Source: Steroidobacter agaridevorans | GTDB lineage: Bacteria > Pseudomonadota > Gammaproteobacteria > Steroidobacterales > Steroidobacteraceae | DNA: 64,000 bases | Assembly (NCBI RefSeq): GCF_009932555.1 | Contig: NZ_BLJO01000002.1 | Span: 802,289-866,288, forward strand | Direction of reading: 5' to 3' | Shown here: positions 52,891 through 62,088 of the stretch, piece by piece | How positions within the stretch are numbered: position 1 is the first letter of the stretch | Layout of the letters: every line of letters begins with the position of its first letter | Program-made: the position numbers and the translations under genes | Notes under the pieces: generated by a model | Databases searched by the model: none | What the model was told of the DNA's origin: nothing | What the model saw: the letters and a program-made list of their open reading frames with translations, nothing else

Positions 52891-55554
52891 TTACTCTGGA
52901 GCGGGACCGCCACCCTGATCGCCTTCGGCGCCGTCACCGCCCTCTCCGCCTTCCGCACCTTCGCCACCTTCAGCGCCGGCGGCGCCGTCACTGACGATGC
53001 GTTCCAGGCCGACCAGGCGATCGCCTTCATCGACGCGGATCAGGCGCACACCTTGCGTGTTACGACCCTGCACGGAAATCTCGTTGACCTGCGTGCGCAC
53101 CAGCGTGCCGCCGGAGCTGATCAGCATGATCTCGTCTTCCGGCTTGACCAGCAGCGCGCCGACCATCCGACCATTTCGCTCGCTGATTTGCAACGCGATC
53201 ACGCCCTGGCCGCCGCGGCCATGGATCGGGAAGTCCTCGATCGCGGTCCGCTTGCCGTAGCCATTCTCGGACGCGGTGAGCACCATGCCCTGCTCGTCGA
53301 CGATGATGAGCGAGATGACCTCTTCCTTGGCCTGCGGTTGCTCCGCGCCTTCCGCAGCAGGCGCCGCTTCCGGCAAGCGAATGCCACGTACGCCGGCGGC
53401 CGTGCGGCCCATCGGGCGCACGTCGTTTTCGTCGAAACGGATGGCCTTGCCGCCGCTCGAGCACAGAATGATCTGCTTGGTGCCGTCGGTGATATCGACG
53501 CCGACCAGCCGATCGCCCTGCTCCAGCTCGATGGCGATGATGCCGGCCTGGCGCGGCCGCGAGAACGCCTCGAGCGACGTCTTCTTCACCGTGCCCGCCG
53601 CGGTCACCATGAACACGAACTTGTTGGTCTCGAATTCATGGATGGGCAGCACAGCGTTGATGCGCTCGCCTTCCTGCAGCGGCAACAGATTCACAATTGG
53701 CTTTCCGCGCGAGCCACGGCTCGCCTGCGGCAGCTGATACACCTTCAGCCAATACATCTTGCCGGTGCTGGAGAAGCACAGCAGCGTGTCGTGCGTATTG
53801 GCGACGAACAGCTTGTCGACGAAATCCTCGTCTTTCATCGCCGTGGCGGACTTGCCACGGCCGCCACGACGCTGCGCCTGATAATCGGTGACGGGCTGCG
53901 ACTTCGCATAACCGCCATGCGACAACGTGACCACCACATCCTGCTGTTCGATCAGATCTTCGATGGTGAGATCGGAATGGTCGAAGTTGATCTGCGTGCG
54001 ACGCGCATCGGCGTACTTGGCCTTGACCTCTTCCAGCTCGGTGCGGATCACCTGCAACAGGCGCTCGGGACGGGCCAGGATGTCGCTCAAGTCGGCGATC
54101 TGCGCCAGCAGCTCCTGGAACTCCGCGATGATCTTGTCCTGCTCCAGACCGGTGAGCCGGTTCAAGCGCATGTCGAGAATGGCCTGGGCCTGCACGTCCG
54201 ACAGACGGTAGCCGCCTTCGACCAGACCGAACTCGGTGGACAGCCCATCCGGTCGGGAGACGATATCGCCCGCGCGCGCCAACATGGCCGGCACGGCGCC
54301 GGACGTCCACACGCGTCCCATCAAGGCCGTCTTGGCCTCGGGCGGTGTCGGCGACGCCTTGATGACGGCGATGACTTCATCGATGTTCGCCAGCGCGACG
54401 GCCTGGCCTTCCAGAATATGGGCGCGCTCGCGGGCCTTGCGCAGGTCGTACACCGTGCGGCGTGTAACCACTTCGCGGCGATGACGCACGAACGCTTCGA
54501 GCATCTCCTTGAGGTTGAACAGCTTCGGCTGGCCATCCTGCAAGGCGACCATGTTCATGCCGAACACGGTTTCCATCGGCGTGTGCTTGAACAGCTTGTT
54601 CAGCACCACGTCCGCGACTTCACCGCGCTTGAGCTCGATGACCACGCGCATGCCGTCCTTGTCGGACTCGTCGCGCAAGCCATCGGAGGCGATGCCCTCG
54701 ATGACCTTTTCGCGCACCAGCTCGGCGATACGCTCGAGCAGCCGCGCCTTGTTCACCTGGTATGGCAGCTCGGTGATGATGATGGCCTGACGGCCCTTCT
54801 CGTCTTCCTCGATATCGGTCTTGGCGCGCACGTACACGCGGCCGCGGCCGGTCAGATAGGCCGAGGCGATCTCGGCCGCGCCGTTGATGATGCCGGCGGT
54901 CGGAAAATCCGGTCCCGGAATGATCTGCATCAGGGTCGCGATCGTGATGTTCGGATCGTCGATGAGCGCGATACAGGCGGTGACCACTTCGCCCAGGTTG
55001 TGCGGCGGAATGTTGGTGGCCATGCCGACCGCGATGCCGGCCGAGCCGTTGATCAGCAGGTTCGGCACGCGCGTCGGCAGCACGACCGGCTCTTTTTCCT
55101 TGCCGTCGTAGTTGTCGACGAAATCCACGGTCTCGCGGTCGATGTCGGCGAGCAGCTCGCTCGCCAGCGCGGTCATGCGGCATTCGGTGTAGCGGTAGGC
55201 CGCCGGCGGATCGCCGTCCACCGAGCCGAAGTTGCCCTGGCCGTCGACCAGCTGATAGCGCATCGAGAAGTTCTGCGCCATGCGCACCAGCGCGTCGTAA
55301 GCCGACGTGTCGCCGTGCGGGTGATATTTACCGAGCACGTCGCCGACCACGCGCGCGCACTTCACATACGGGCGGGTGGAGACGTTATTGCTCTCATGCA
55401 TCGCGAACAGGATGCGGCGATGGACCGGCTTCAAGCCGTCGCGCACATCGGGCAGAGCGCGCCCGACGATGACGCTCATCGCATAGTCGAGATACGACTG
55501 ACGCATCTCGTCTTCTAGGTTGACGTGCAGAATTTCGCGAGCGATTTCGGCCAT
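52891..55554 (-). CDS. gyrA: DNA gyrase subunit A
   Basis: 887-residue type II topoisomerase subunit. Catalytic domain: [20 protein letters not shown], the quinolone-determining region [22 protein letters not shown] (Thr at the Ser83-equivalent, Asp at the Asp87-equivalent) and the active-site Tyr in [11 protein letters not shown]-terminal beta-pinwheel with the GyrA box RRGGRGKSA near residue 560. The tail after about residue 850 is Gly/Glu-rich ([20 protein letters not shown]) and acidic. ATG 55554 gives MAEIAREIL; the longer frame is not family-like. Confidence 0.97.
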   Translation of the reverse strand: MAEIAREILHVNLEDEMRQSYLDYAMSVIVGRALPDVRDGLKPVHRRILFAMHESNNVSTRPYVKCARVVGDVLGKYHPHGDTSAYDALVRMAQNFSMRYQLVDGQGNFGSVDGDPPAAYRYTECRMTALASELLADIDRETVDFVDNYDGKEKEPVVLPTRVPNLLINGSAGIAVGMATNIPPHNLGEVVTACIALIDDPNITIATLMQIIPGPDFPTAGIINGAAEIASAYLTGRGRVYVRAKTDIEEDEKGRQAIIITELPYQVNKARLLERIAELVREKVIEGIASDGLRDESDKDGMRVVIELKRGEVADVVLNKLFKHTPMETVFGMNMVALQDGQPKLFNLKEMLEAFVRHRREVVTRRTVYDLRKARERAHILEGQAVALANIDEVIAVIKASPTPPEAKTALMGRVWTSGAVPAMLARAGDIVSRPDGLSTEFGLVEGGYRLSDVQAQAILDMRLNRLTGLEQDKIIAEFQELLAQIADLSDILARPERLLQVIRTELEEVKAKYADARRTQINFDHSDLTIEDLIEQQDVVVTLSHGGYAKSQPVTDYQAQRRGGRGKSATAMKDEDFVDKLFVANTHDTLLCFSSTGKMYWLKVYQLPQASRGSRGKPIVNLLPLQEGERINAVLPIHEFETNKFVFMVTAAGTVKKTSLEAFSRPRQAGIIAIELEQGDRLVGVDITDGTKQIILCSSGGKAIRFDENDVRPMGRTAAGVRGIRLPEAAPAAEGAEQPQAKEEVISLIIVDEQGMVLTASENGYGKRTAIEDFPIHGRGGQGVIALQISERNGRMVGALLVKPEDEIMLISSGGTLVRTQVNEISVQGRNTQGVRLIRVDEGDRLVGLERIVSDGAAGAEGGEGAEGGEGGDGAEGDQGGGPAPE

Positions 55555-55659
55555 GCGGAGTTCTTCGAAGGAAGTGCCGAATCTTATCACATTGCGCGTC
55601 CAAAACAGGGGCTTGCCAACTGATTAACTTGGATGGTCTGCAGCTATACTGCGGCCCGC

Positions 55660-56952
55660 ATGGAACCTATCGACACGCTGCTCTCGGCCCGCTGGATCAT
55701 TCCGATCGAACCGGCGGGCGTGGTGCTGGAAGCGCACTCGCTGGCGATTCACCAGGGACGCATCCTGGCGGTATTGCCCACGGTCGAGGCGAAACAGCGT
55801 TTTTCGGCGCGGGAAGAGCTCGAACGGCCGGCGCACGTGCTGCTGCCGGGGCTGGTGAACGCGCACACTCACGCCGCCAGCAGCCTGTTGCATGGAGCAG
55901 TCGCCAGCGGTTCGTTCGAGCACTGGGCGCACAGCATCCGGCTGCTTCAACAGCGCTGGGTCGATGCTGAATATGTCCGCGACGGCGCCGAGCTCGCGAT
56001 CGCCGCCGCACTGTCGAGCGGCACGACATGTTTTGCCGACCAGCACCTCTTTCCAGAAGTGGTCGCGCAGACCGCCGCCGAAGCGCGCATGCGAGTCTGC
56101 GTCGGCCTTCCCGTACAAGACACGCCCACGGTCTGGGCTGGCTCGGCCGGCGAATGCCTGGACAAGGGCTTCAAGCTGCGCGACGAATATCGCGACGATC
56201 CATTGATCACGACGGCGCTTGCGCCGGTCGAGCCCGCCTCGCTCAGCGACGAGACGCTGGAGCGCGTGCGCCGACTCGCCGACGAGCTGGAATTACCGAT
56301 CCACATGCACGTGAACGAAAGCCGCGGCAGCGCGCCTTCGCTCGAGCGATTGGAAAAGCTGGGGCTGCTCTCGCCGCTGCTGGCCGCGGTGCATATGGTC
56401 AAACTGGACTCCGCCGACGTCGAACGCGTCGCCGCCGCGGGCGCCAGCGTCGTGCATTGCCCGCAATCCAACCTCAAGCACGGCAGCGGCCTGTGTCCGG
56501 TGCCGATGTTCAAGGATCGCTCGGTGAACGTCGCGCTCGGCAGTGGCGGCGTCGGCAACAACGATCTGCTGGCCGAGCTGCGCAGCGCCGCTCTCATTGC
56601 CAACGGCATGTTCCCCGCCGCGACTCCGGTCGACGCTCACGAGTGGCTCCAAACGGCGACTCTGAACGGCGCGCGCGCGCTTGGCCTTGCCGAATCCATC
56701 GGCTCGCTGCTGCCAGGTAAATGGGCGGATGTGTGTTGTATCGACCTGGGTCATCCCAATACCCAGCCCACCTACGACCCGGCCGCCCAAATCGTGTTTG
56801 CCGCGTCGCGCGAGCAAGTCAGCGATGTTTGGGTCGGGGGCCGCATGTTGGTACGGGATCGCGCGCTGACGCATCTCGACACCGCCGCCGTGCTGAATCG
56901 CGCCGAGTTGTGGCGGGTTCGTATCGCCGCTCAAATCAGTGAGAACTCATGA
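55660..56952 (+). CDS. MtaD-like amidohydrolase lacking the conserved metal-site Asp
   Basis: 430-residue TRZ/ATZ (chlorohydrolase/deaminase) family protein, in the place where many Gammaproteobacteria carry 5'-methylthioadenosine/S-adenosylhomocysteine deaminase. First metal motif NAHTHAA, LPIHMHVNES and AVHMVKLD are present, and VVHCPQSNLKHGSGLCPV matches the family. The block normally read as GTDGxxSNND is GSGGVGNND here, so the Asp that binds metal and activates water is Gly (codon 56545-56547). The fold is intact but activity is doubtful. ATG 55660 lies about 10 nt after a TATACT -10-like hexamer (55645-55650), suggesting a very short or absent leader. Its stop overlaps the ubiG start (ATGA). 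Confidence 0.85.
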   Translation: MEPIDTLLSARWIIPIEPAGVVLEAHSLAIHQGRILAVLPTVEAKQRFSAREELERPAHVLLPGLVNAHTHAASSLLHGAVASGSFEHWAHSIRLLQQRWVDAEYVRDGAELAIAAALSSGTTCFADQHLFPEVVAQTAAEARMRVCVGLPVQDTPTVWAGSAGECLDKGFKLRDEYRDDPLITTALAPVEPASLSDETLERVRRLADELELPIHMHVNESRGSAPSLERLEKLGLLSPLLAAVHMVKLDSADVERVAAAGASVVHCPQSNLKHGSGLCPVPMFKDRSVNVALGSGGVGNNDLLAELRSAALIANGMFPAATPVDAHEWLQTATLNGARALGLAESIGSLLPGKWADVCCIDLGHPNTQPTYDPAAQIVFAASREQVSDVWVGGRMLVRDRALTHLDTAAVLNRAELWRVRIAAQISENS

Positions 56953-57659
56953 ACGCGACCGCCTCCAATCACGACCCCGCCGAGATCGCCCGCTTCGACG
57001 ACATCGCGCAGCGCTGGTGGGATCCGAAGGGCGAGTTTCGTCCGCTGCACGTGTTGAATCCGGTGCGGCTCGAATACATCGACGAAGGCGCGTCATTGCG
57101 AGGCAAGCGTGTCCTCGATGTGGGCTGCGGCGGCGGCATTCTCAGCGAAGCGATGGCCAGGCGCGGCGCTCAAGTCACCGGCATCGACCTTGCGCCTCAA
57201 ACCATCGAAGTCGCCGAGCTGCATGCACTCGAAAGCCAGGTGACGATCCGCTACTTGCGCGAGTCCGCCGAAACTCACGCCGCGCACTCGCCGGGCGCCT
57301 ATGACATCGTCACCTGCATGGAAATGCTCGAGCACGTCCCCGAGCCGCAGAGCGTGCTCCGCGCGCTGCACGACCTGGTGAAGCCCGGCGGTCACATTTT
57401 CGTCTCGACGCTCAACCGCAATCTGAAGGCCTATCTATTGGCGGTCGTCGGCGCCGAATACGTGCTGAACATGTTGCCGCGTGGCACGCATAGTTATGAG
57501 CGCTTCATCAAGCCCTCCGAAATGAGCCGGTGGGCGCGCGCCACGGAACTGAGCGTCGTGGACATCGCCGGCCTGGCGTATGACGCGCTCCAACACAGCG
57601 CCCGTCGCACCGGCGACGTGAGCGTGAACTACATGATGCACTTGAGAAGAGATTCCTGA
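56949..57659 (+). CDS. ubiG: Ubiquinone biosynthesis O-methyltransferase UbiG
   Basis: 236-residue SAM methyltransferase that carries out the two O-methylations of ubiquinone synthesis. It begins with the typical EIARFDDIAQRWWDPKGEFRPLHVLNPVRLEYI, then SAM motif VLDVGCGGGILSEAMARRGAQVTGIDLA and VTCMEMLEHVPEP. Translationally coupled to the amidohydrolase (4-nt overlap); rmuC begins one base after its stop. The phosphatase gene (gph/mupP) often found next in this cluster is absent. Confidence 0.96.
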   Translation: MNATASNHDPAEIARFDDIAQRWWDPKGEFRPLHVLNPVRLEYIDEGASLRGKRVLDVGCGGGILSEAMARRGAQVTGIDLAPQTIEVAELHALESQVTIRYLRESAETHAAHSPGAYDIVTCMEMLEHVPEPQSVLRALHDLVKPGGHIFVSTLNRNLKAYLLAVVGAEYVLNMLPRGTHSYERFIKPSEMSRWARATELSVVDIAGLAYDALQHSARRTGDVSVNYMMHLRRDS

Positions 57660-57660
57660 G

Positions 57661-58971
57661 TTGGCCGGTACTTCGGTTTGGCTGATCGTTGTAGCTGCAC
57701 TCGCGATCGGCGCGCTCATCGGCGTGCTGTTCGCAAGCTTGCGTGCACGCCATCGCTCGCAAGCGCTGCACGTCGAGCTCGCCGTGTTGAAAGCTCAGGT
57801 CAAAGGCGAGGCACAGCTCGAACAGGAACGGCAGGCCGCGCTCGAACGCTCGATGGAGCGACTCAAGACGTCCTTCGACAGCCTCGCCGGCTCATCGCTG
57901 CGCTCGAACAGCGAATTGTTCCTGCAGCTCGCACGCGAACATCTGACTCAACATCAGCAATACGCGGTCTCGGCGCTCAGCGAACGTGAGAAAGCGATCG
58001 AGACCATGCTCGCGCCGATCCGCGAAGCGCTGGGCAAGACCGAGCAGCAGATCCTGCGCATCGAAAAAGAGCGGGCCGAAACATTCGGCAGCCTGAAGAC
58101 ATCGCTCGAATCGGTCGCCCTCGGCCAGCAGGCTCTGCAAAAAGAAACGCGCACGCTGGTTAACGCGCTGCGTCGACCCGAAGTCCGCGGCCAATGGGGC
58201 GAAATGACTTTGCGCCGACTCGCCGAGCTGGCAGGCATGGTCGAGCACTGCGACTTCAAGGAACAAGTGCACGTACGTGTCGAGGATGGCAACCTGCGCC
58301 CCGACATGATCGTGCACATGCCCGACGGCCGCGATCTGATCGTGGACGTAAAGACGCCGCTCGACGCCTATCTCGAAGCGGTCGACGCGAGCACCGACGA
58401 GCAGCGCGCGCTTGCGATGCGTCGTCATGCCAATGCCATCGGCGAGCGGGTCAAACAGCTCGGCGCCAAAAGCTACTGGGCGCAGTTCGAGCGCAGCCCG
58501 GACTTCGTCATCCTGTTCATTCCGGGCGATCAGTTCCTGTCGGCGGCGCTCGCCGAACAGCCCAACTTGCTGGAAGACGCGATTCGCCAGGACGTGATCA
58601 TCGCGACGCCGTCGAGCTTCGTCGCGCTGCTCAAGGCCGTCGCGTATGGCTGGCGACAGATGTCGCTCGCGCAGAATGCCGAGACGATTCGCACGCTCGC
58701 CGAAGATCTCTACAAGCGACTGGCCGTGTTCACGACTCACCTCGGCAAGCTCGGGCGCAACCTGAGCAACAGCGTCGAAAACTTCAACGCGGCCATCGGT
58801 TCGCTCGAGCGCCAGGTGCTGCCCGGCGCGCGCAAGTTCACCGAGCTGGGCGTGCGTCCGGATCGCGAGATGGAAGCGTTGGAGCCCATCGATAAACTGG
58901 CGCGCGAGCCTGCGGAAAAGGACCAGCTACCCTTGCCCGGCACCGCCGACAAGATCGCACAGACCAAATAA
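57661..58971 (+). CDS. rmuC: DNA recombination protein RmuC homologue
   Basis: 436 residues from a TTG start. N-terminal membrane span (about 5-27), a coiled-coil region (about 35-165, rich in Glu, Gln, Arg) and the RmuC domain: VNALRRPEVRGQWGEMTLRRLAELAGMVEHCDF, MIVHMPDGRDLIVDVKTPLDAYLEA and DFVILFIPGDQFLSAALAEQPNL. The conserved Asp and Lys in VDVKTPLDAY resemble a nuclease-like core. E. coli RmuC limits DNA inversion. An odd place: it sits between ubiG and a squalene-synthase-like gene. Confidence 0.93.
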   Translation: MAGTSVWLIVVAALAIGALIGVLFASLRARHRSQALHVELAVLKAQVKGEAQLEQERQAALERSMERLKTSFDSLAGSSLRSNSELFLQLAREHLTQHQQYAVSALSEREKAIETMLAPIREALGKTEQQILRIEKERAETFGSLKTSLESVALGQQALQKETRTLVNALRRPEVRGQWGEMTLRRLAELAGMVEHCDFKEQVHVRVEDGNLRPDMIVHMPDGRDLIVDVKTPLDAYLEAVDASTDEQRALAMRRHANAIGERVKQLGAKSYWAQFERSPDFVILFIPGDQFLSAALAEQPNLLEDAIRQDVIIATPSSFVALLKAVAYGWRQMSLAQNAETIRTLAEDLYKRLAVFTTHLGKLGRNLSNSVENFNAAIGSLERQVLPGARKFTELGVRPDREMEALEPIDKLAREPAEKDQLPLPGTADKIAQTK

Positions 58972-58981
58972 GCCGTCCGCC

Positions 58982-59815
58982 ATGTCGACCCTGGACAACG
59001 AACTCGTCAATCGCACGGCCCCGCCCGGCTCGATGCGTTACTTCGCCCTGCTCTACTCGCCCGAGACGAGCCGCGAGATCGTGCAGGCGTTGTATGCGAT
59101 CGACACGGAGATTCGTGAGTCCGCCAAGAGCGCGAGTCACGACGTCGCGCACACGCGTTTGACCTGGTGGCGTGCGGAGACCGACAGGCTCATCAACGCG
59201 AATCCGCAACATCCCGCGACGCGCGTTTTGCTCGAACGCACGTCTGGCGATCGATCCGTGTTCAACAAACTTCATGAAGTACTCGCGGCCGCCGACATGG
59301 ATCTCGCGCGCATGACTTTCTCGAATCAGCAGGAGCTGCGCGCGTACTGCTCACGCAGCGGCGGCGCGATCCAGGAGCTGATCGCGACCCTGCTCGTCAG
59401 ACCCGAAGCGCTCGATGAAACGACCCGCGCCGCGGCCAACAAACTCGGCGTCGGCATTCGAATGACAGAGATCGTTCGTGACCTGCGCCAGGATGCGTAC
59501 GACGGCAATGTTTATTTGCCGCTCGAGCTGCTCGACAAACATGAGCTGAAGAACGACCACCTGCGCGCACGCGAGGTCGATCCGAAGTTGAAGGATGCGC
59601 TGCGCTCCTTTCGCGAGACTGCGATTGTGGAACTCGACCTGCCGCCGCGCGGCCCGCAAAGCGAGCACCTTCGCCCGATCTACGTACTGGCCGCTTTACA
59701 CCGCAAGCTGCTCGACCACATCGCTGCTCGCAACTACGATGTCGCCACTCAACGCATCGAGCTCGGGCCGCTGCAAAAACCGTGGACCGCGTGGCGCGCC
59801 GCGCGTCGTGCCTGA
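58982..59815 (+). CDS. Squalene/phytoene synthase superfamily protein
   Basis: 277 residues with the all-helical isoprenoid synthase pattern: MRYFALLYSPETSREIVQALYAIDTEIRESAKSASHDVAHTRLTWWRAE and a second motif EIVRDLRQDAYDGNVYLPLELL (Asp-rich DLRQD). The first Asp-rich motif is weak (AIDTEIRE), so the protein is more like the NDUFAF6-type branch than like true phytoene or squalene synthases. Its reaction cannot be assigned. It lies 10 nt after rmuC and 15 nt before yciK on the same strand. No other carotenoid or hopanoid gene is near. Confidence 0.82.
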   Translation: MSTLDNELVNRTAPPGSMRYFALLYSPETSREIVQALYAIDTEIRESAKSASHDVAHTRLTWWRAETDRLINANPQHPATRVLLERTSGDRSVFNKLHEVLAAADMDLARMTFSNQQELRAYCSRSGGAIQELIATLLVRPEALDETTRAAANKLGVGIRMTEIVRDLRQDAYDGNVYLPLELLDKHELKNDHLRAREVDPKLKDALRSFRETAIVELDLPPRGPQSEHLRPIYVLAALHRKLLDHIAARNYDVATQRIELGPLQKPWTAWRAARRA

Positions 59816-59830
59816 TCCACACACCTGGCA

Positions 59831-60586
59831 ATGAATATGACCGACCCTCGCACTTACCAACCTTCCAAGGACGCGCTCAAAGATCGCGTCATTCTCATTA
59901 CCGGCGCCAGCGATGGCATCGGCAAAGCCGTGGCGATTGCAGCTGCCTCTCACGGCGCGCAGGTCGTGTTACATGGCCGCAGCGTGCGCAAGCTCGAAGC
60001 GGTGTACGACGAGATCGTGAATGCCGGCGCTCCGCGCCCTTCCATCCTGCCGCTGGATTTCGAGAAGGCCGGCCCCGAGGAATACGAAAAGCTGGTCGCC
60101 GCGCTCGAGCAGGAGTTCGGCCGGCTCGACGGGCTGCTGCACAATGCATCGATGCTGGGCGAACGCGCGCCCATCGAACATCACGACGTGGCGAAGTGGA
60201 TGCGCACCATGCACGTCAACGTCAACGCCCCGTTCATCCTCACGCGCACCTGTCTGCCGCTGCTGAAGAAGTCGGCCGATCCGGTGATCTTGTTTACCTC
60301 GAGCGGCGTTGTTTCCAGTCCGCGCCCGTTCTGGGGCTCGTATCTGGTGTCCAAGTGGGCCAGCGACGGACTGATGAGCATGCTCGCCCAGGAGCTGGAG
60401 AAACAGCCGGCGATGCGCGTGAACAGCATCAATCCCGGCGCGGTGAAGACGAACATGCGCCTGCAAGCCTACCCCGCCGAGGATCGCAGCAAGTTGCGCG
60501 AAGCTCACACCATCGTTGCGGCGTATCTTTACCTGCTCGGCCCGGACAGCCGCGGCGTGCACGGCCAGACCATCAACGCCCAGTGA
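59831..60586 (+). CDS. YciK-type short-chain dehydrogenase
   Basis: 251-residue SDR oxidoreductase. Cofactor motif VILITGASDGIGKAVAIAAASHGAQVVLHGRS, LHNASMLGERAPIEHHD, and catalytic Ser/Tyr/Lys in LFTSSGVV and GSYLVSKWASDGL, with VNSINPGAVKTNMR. Typical of E. coli YciK; NADP(H) preference is suggested by the GRS after the second strand. Substrate unknown. Conserved neighbour of ubiG in related genomes. Confidence 0.92.
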   Translation: MNMTDPRTYQPSKDALKDRVILITGASDGIGKAVAIAAASHGAQVVLHGRSVRKLEAVYDEIVNAGAPRPSILPLDFEKAGPEEYEKLVAALEQEFGRLDGLLHNASMLGERAPIEHHDVAKWMRTMHVNVNAPFILTRTCLPLLKKSADPVILFTSSGVVSSPRPFWGSYLVSKWASDGLMSMLAQELEKQPAMRVNSINPGAVKTNMRLQAYPAEDRSKLREAHTIVAAYLYLLGPDSRGVHGQTINAQ

Positions 60587-60703
60587 GGCTATTCGCCGGC
60601 CCAACGATTCCCTACCCAGTTTTTTTGCACGCTCGTGTCGGAAGGCGGGCGGCTGAGGCGTCCTTGCCTCGACGATACGCTTTCCCCCTCACCGGAGCAG
60701 AAG

Positions 60704-61123
60704 ATGAGCGCTGTGCAAAACGAAACTCAATACCCGAACCCCGAAGTCAAGGGCGGTCTGGTCGCTTACCTGTGCGTGGACGGGGCCGCCAAGGCGGCCG
60801 ACTTCTACATCAAGGCCTTCGACGCCAAGGAGGTCTTCCGTTACCCGGTGGATGACCAAGGCCGCACCATGCACATTCATCTGTACGTGAATGGCTCGTC
60901 GCTGATGCTGGCCGACGGCTATCCCGAGCACGGTCACCCGTGCGAGAAACCGCAAGGCTTCAACCTGACGCTCCAGGTCAAGGACATCGACAACTGGTGG
61001 CAGCGCGCGATCGATGCCGGCTGCGAAATCGTGTTGCCGCTGCAGGATATGTTCTGGGGCGCGCGCTACGGCCAGGTGAAGGATCCGTTCGGCGTCATGT
61101 GGTCGATGAACCAGCCGAAGTAA
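60704..61123 (+). CDS. VOC (glyoxalase/bleomycin-resistance-like) protein
   Basis: 139 residues. Begins GGLVAYLCVDGAAKAADFYIKAFDAKEVFRYPVDDQGRTMHIHLYVNGSSLMLADGYPE and ends WWQRAIDAGCEIVLPLQDMFWGARYGQVKDPFGVMWSM, the PhnB-like layout of the vicinal oxygen chelate fold. His and Glu metal ligands are not complete by eye, so function is open. GGAGCAGAAG precedes the ATG. A 117-nt gap separates it from yciK. Confidence 0.88.
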   Translation: MSAVQNETQYPNPEVKGGLVAYLCVDGAAKAADFYIKAFDAKEVFRYPVDDQGRTMHIHLYVNGSSLMLADGYPEHGHPCEKPQGFNLTLQVKDIDNWWQRAIDAGCEIVLPLQDMFWGARYGQVKDPFGVMWSMNQPK

Positions 61124-61135
61124 CGACTGTTACTT
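61118..61135. terminator. Short hairpin between convergent VOC and RluB-like genes
   Basis: AAGTAAC (61118-61124) and GTTACTT (61129-61135) form a perfect 7-bp stem with loop GACT, overlapping the VOC stop codon and followed by TTCG. Bidirectional terminator candidate. Confidence 0.45.
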
Positions 61136-61141
61136 TCGCCG

Positions 61142-61984
61142 TCAGCGCCGCTTCGGCTTCTTGCGCCGATCCGGCGCGGGCCGGCGACGCGGACGTGCCG
61201 GCGCTGCCGGTTTTGGCGGCGGCGTCGGCAGTGTGAGCTCGACGCTCGCATACAGATCGGCCACGTCACTTTCCGACAACTCACGATGCTTGCCGCGAGG
61301 CAGATCCCGCGGCAGCTCGAAATCGCCGAACTTGACCTGAATCACGCGGCTGACTTTCAAGCCACGGCTCTCGAACAATGCTCGCACGGCGGCCCGCCGA
61401 TGAGCGCGATGCGATTCCACGCGGAACCAACGATTCGTGCCCTCGCCGCCCGCCGGCTCGATGTTCTCGAACTCGATGGTTTCGTCGTCGTATTGAACGA
61501 CGCGAGGAATCGAATCGACATCGTATTCGGGAAACGGCACCAGCACGCGTGCAACGTAGGCAGCGGGCGTCGTCTCTGCGCGGCGGCGAAGCGCATCGGC
61601 CAGTCGACCATCGCTCGTCAGTAACAGCAGTCCACTGTCGCCCGCCTGCATGGTATTCACGACCAGCCAGCGCGAGCCGCGCAACGACGGCAGCGATTCC
61701 ATGACGGATTTGGCCGCCACCTCACCGCTTTCATCTTCCGCGCTCGGAGTGATCGGCTGGCCTTGCGGCTTGTGATACAGGACGACCTTCGGCGCTGCGA
61801 ACACCTGCAGGCGCGATGTCACATCCTTGCCATCGATGCTGACGCGATCGCCCGGGTTGTAGCGGTCGCCGGGTTGCGCCGGCTGATTGTTCAGCCGTAC
61901 GCGGCCTTCCAGCATCCACTTCTCGATCTCGCGACGCGAGCCGAGGCCATGCTGGGCCAGAAGTTTATGAAGGCGTTCGGACAT
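61142..61984 (-). CDS. RluB-position pseudouridine synthase homologue with altered catalytic motif
   Basis: 280 residues. S4 RNA-binding domain (about 1-62, RLHKLLAQHGLGSRREIEKWMLEGRVRLN), then a pseudouridine-synthase fold (about 70-235) and a basic Pro/Arg/Lys tail (PPKPAAPARPRRRPAPDRRKKPKRR). In RluB/RsuA enzymes the catalytic Asp is in GRLD before xxTxGLLLLT. Here the same place reads NTMQAGDSGLLLLTSDG, so the Asp is Gln. The Arg-rich third motif is also changed (ESHRAHRRAAVR). The conserved Tyr is kept (AAYVARV), as is LKVSRVIQVKFGDFELP. It follows scpB as rluB normally does. It may still bind RNA, but pseudouridylation is doubtful. Confidence 0.85.
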   Translation of the reverse strand: MSERLHKLLAQHGLGSRREIEKWMLEGRVRLNNQPAQPGDRYNPGDRVSIDGKDVTSRLQVFAAPKVVLYHKPQGQPITPSAEDESGEVAAKSVMESLPSLRGSRWLVVNTMQAGDSGLLLLTSDGRLADALRRRAETTPAAYVARVLVPFPEYDVDSIPRVVQYDDETIEFENIEPAGGEGTNRWFRVESHRAHRRAAVRALFESRGLKVSRVIQVKFGDFELPRDLPRGKHRELSESDVADLYASVELTLPTPPPKPAAPARPRRRPAPDRRKKPKRR

Positions 61985-62088
61985 TTAAAATGAATGGTTG
62001 GTTTGCGTGTGGCCGTCGCGCCCCGAGGTGCAGGTCGGGACGCTGTCAGGTTGCGGCCAGTCGAAACCGCCCTCGGAATTTTTTCGAC

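Noticed and set aside
53053..55518. 821-codon plus-strand frame opposite gyrA
   Set aside because: gyrA on the other strand is certain; the frame is a codon-bias shadow.
55600..55625. Promoter for gyrA in the divergent region
   Set aside because: A TAAGAT-like hexamer exists but no -35 at acceptable spacing; not strong enough to list.
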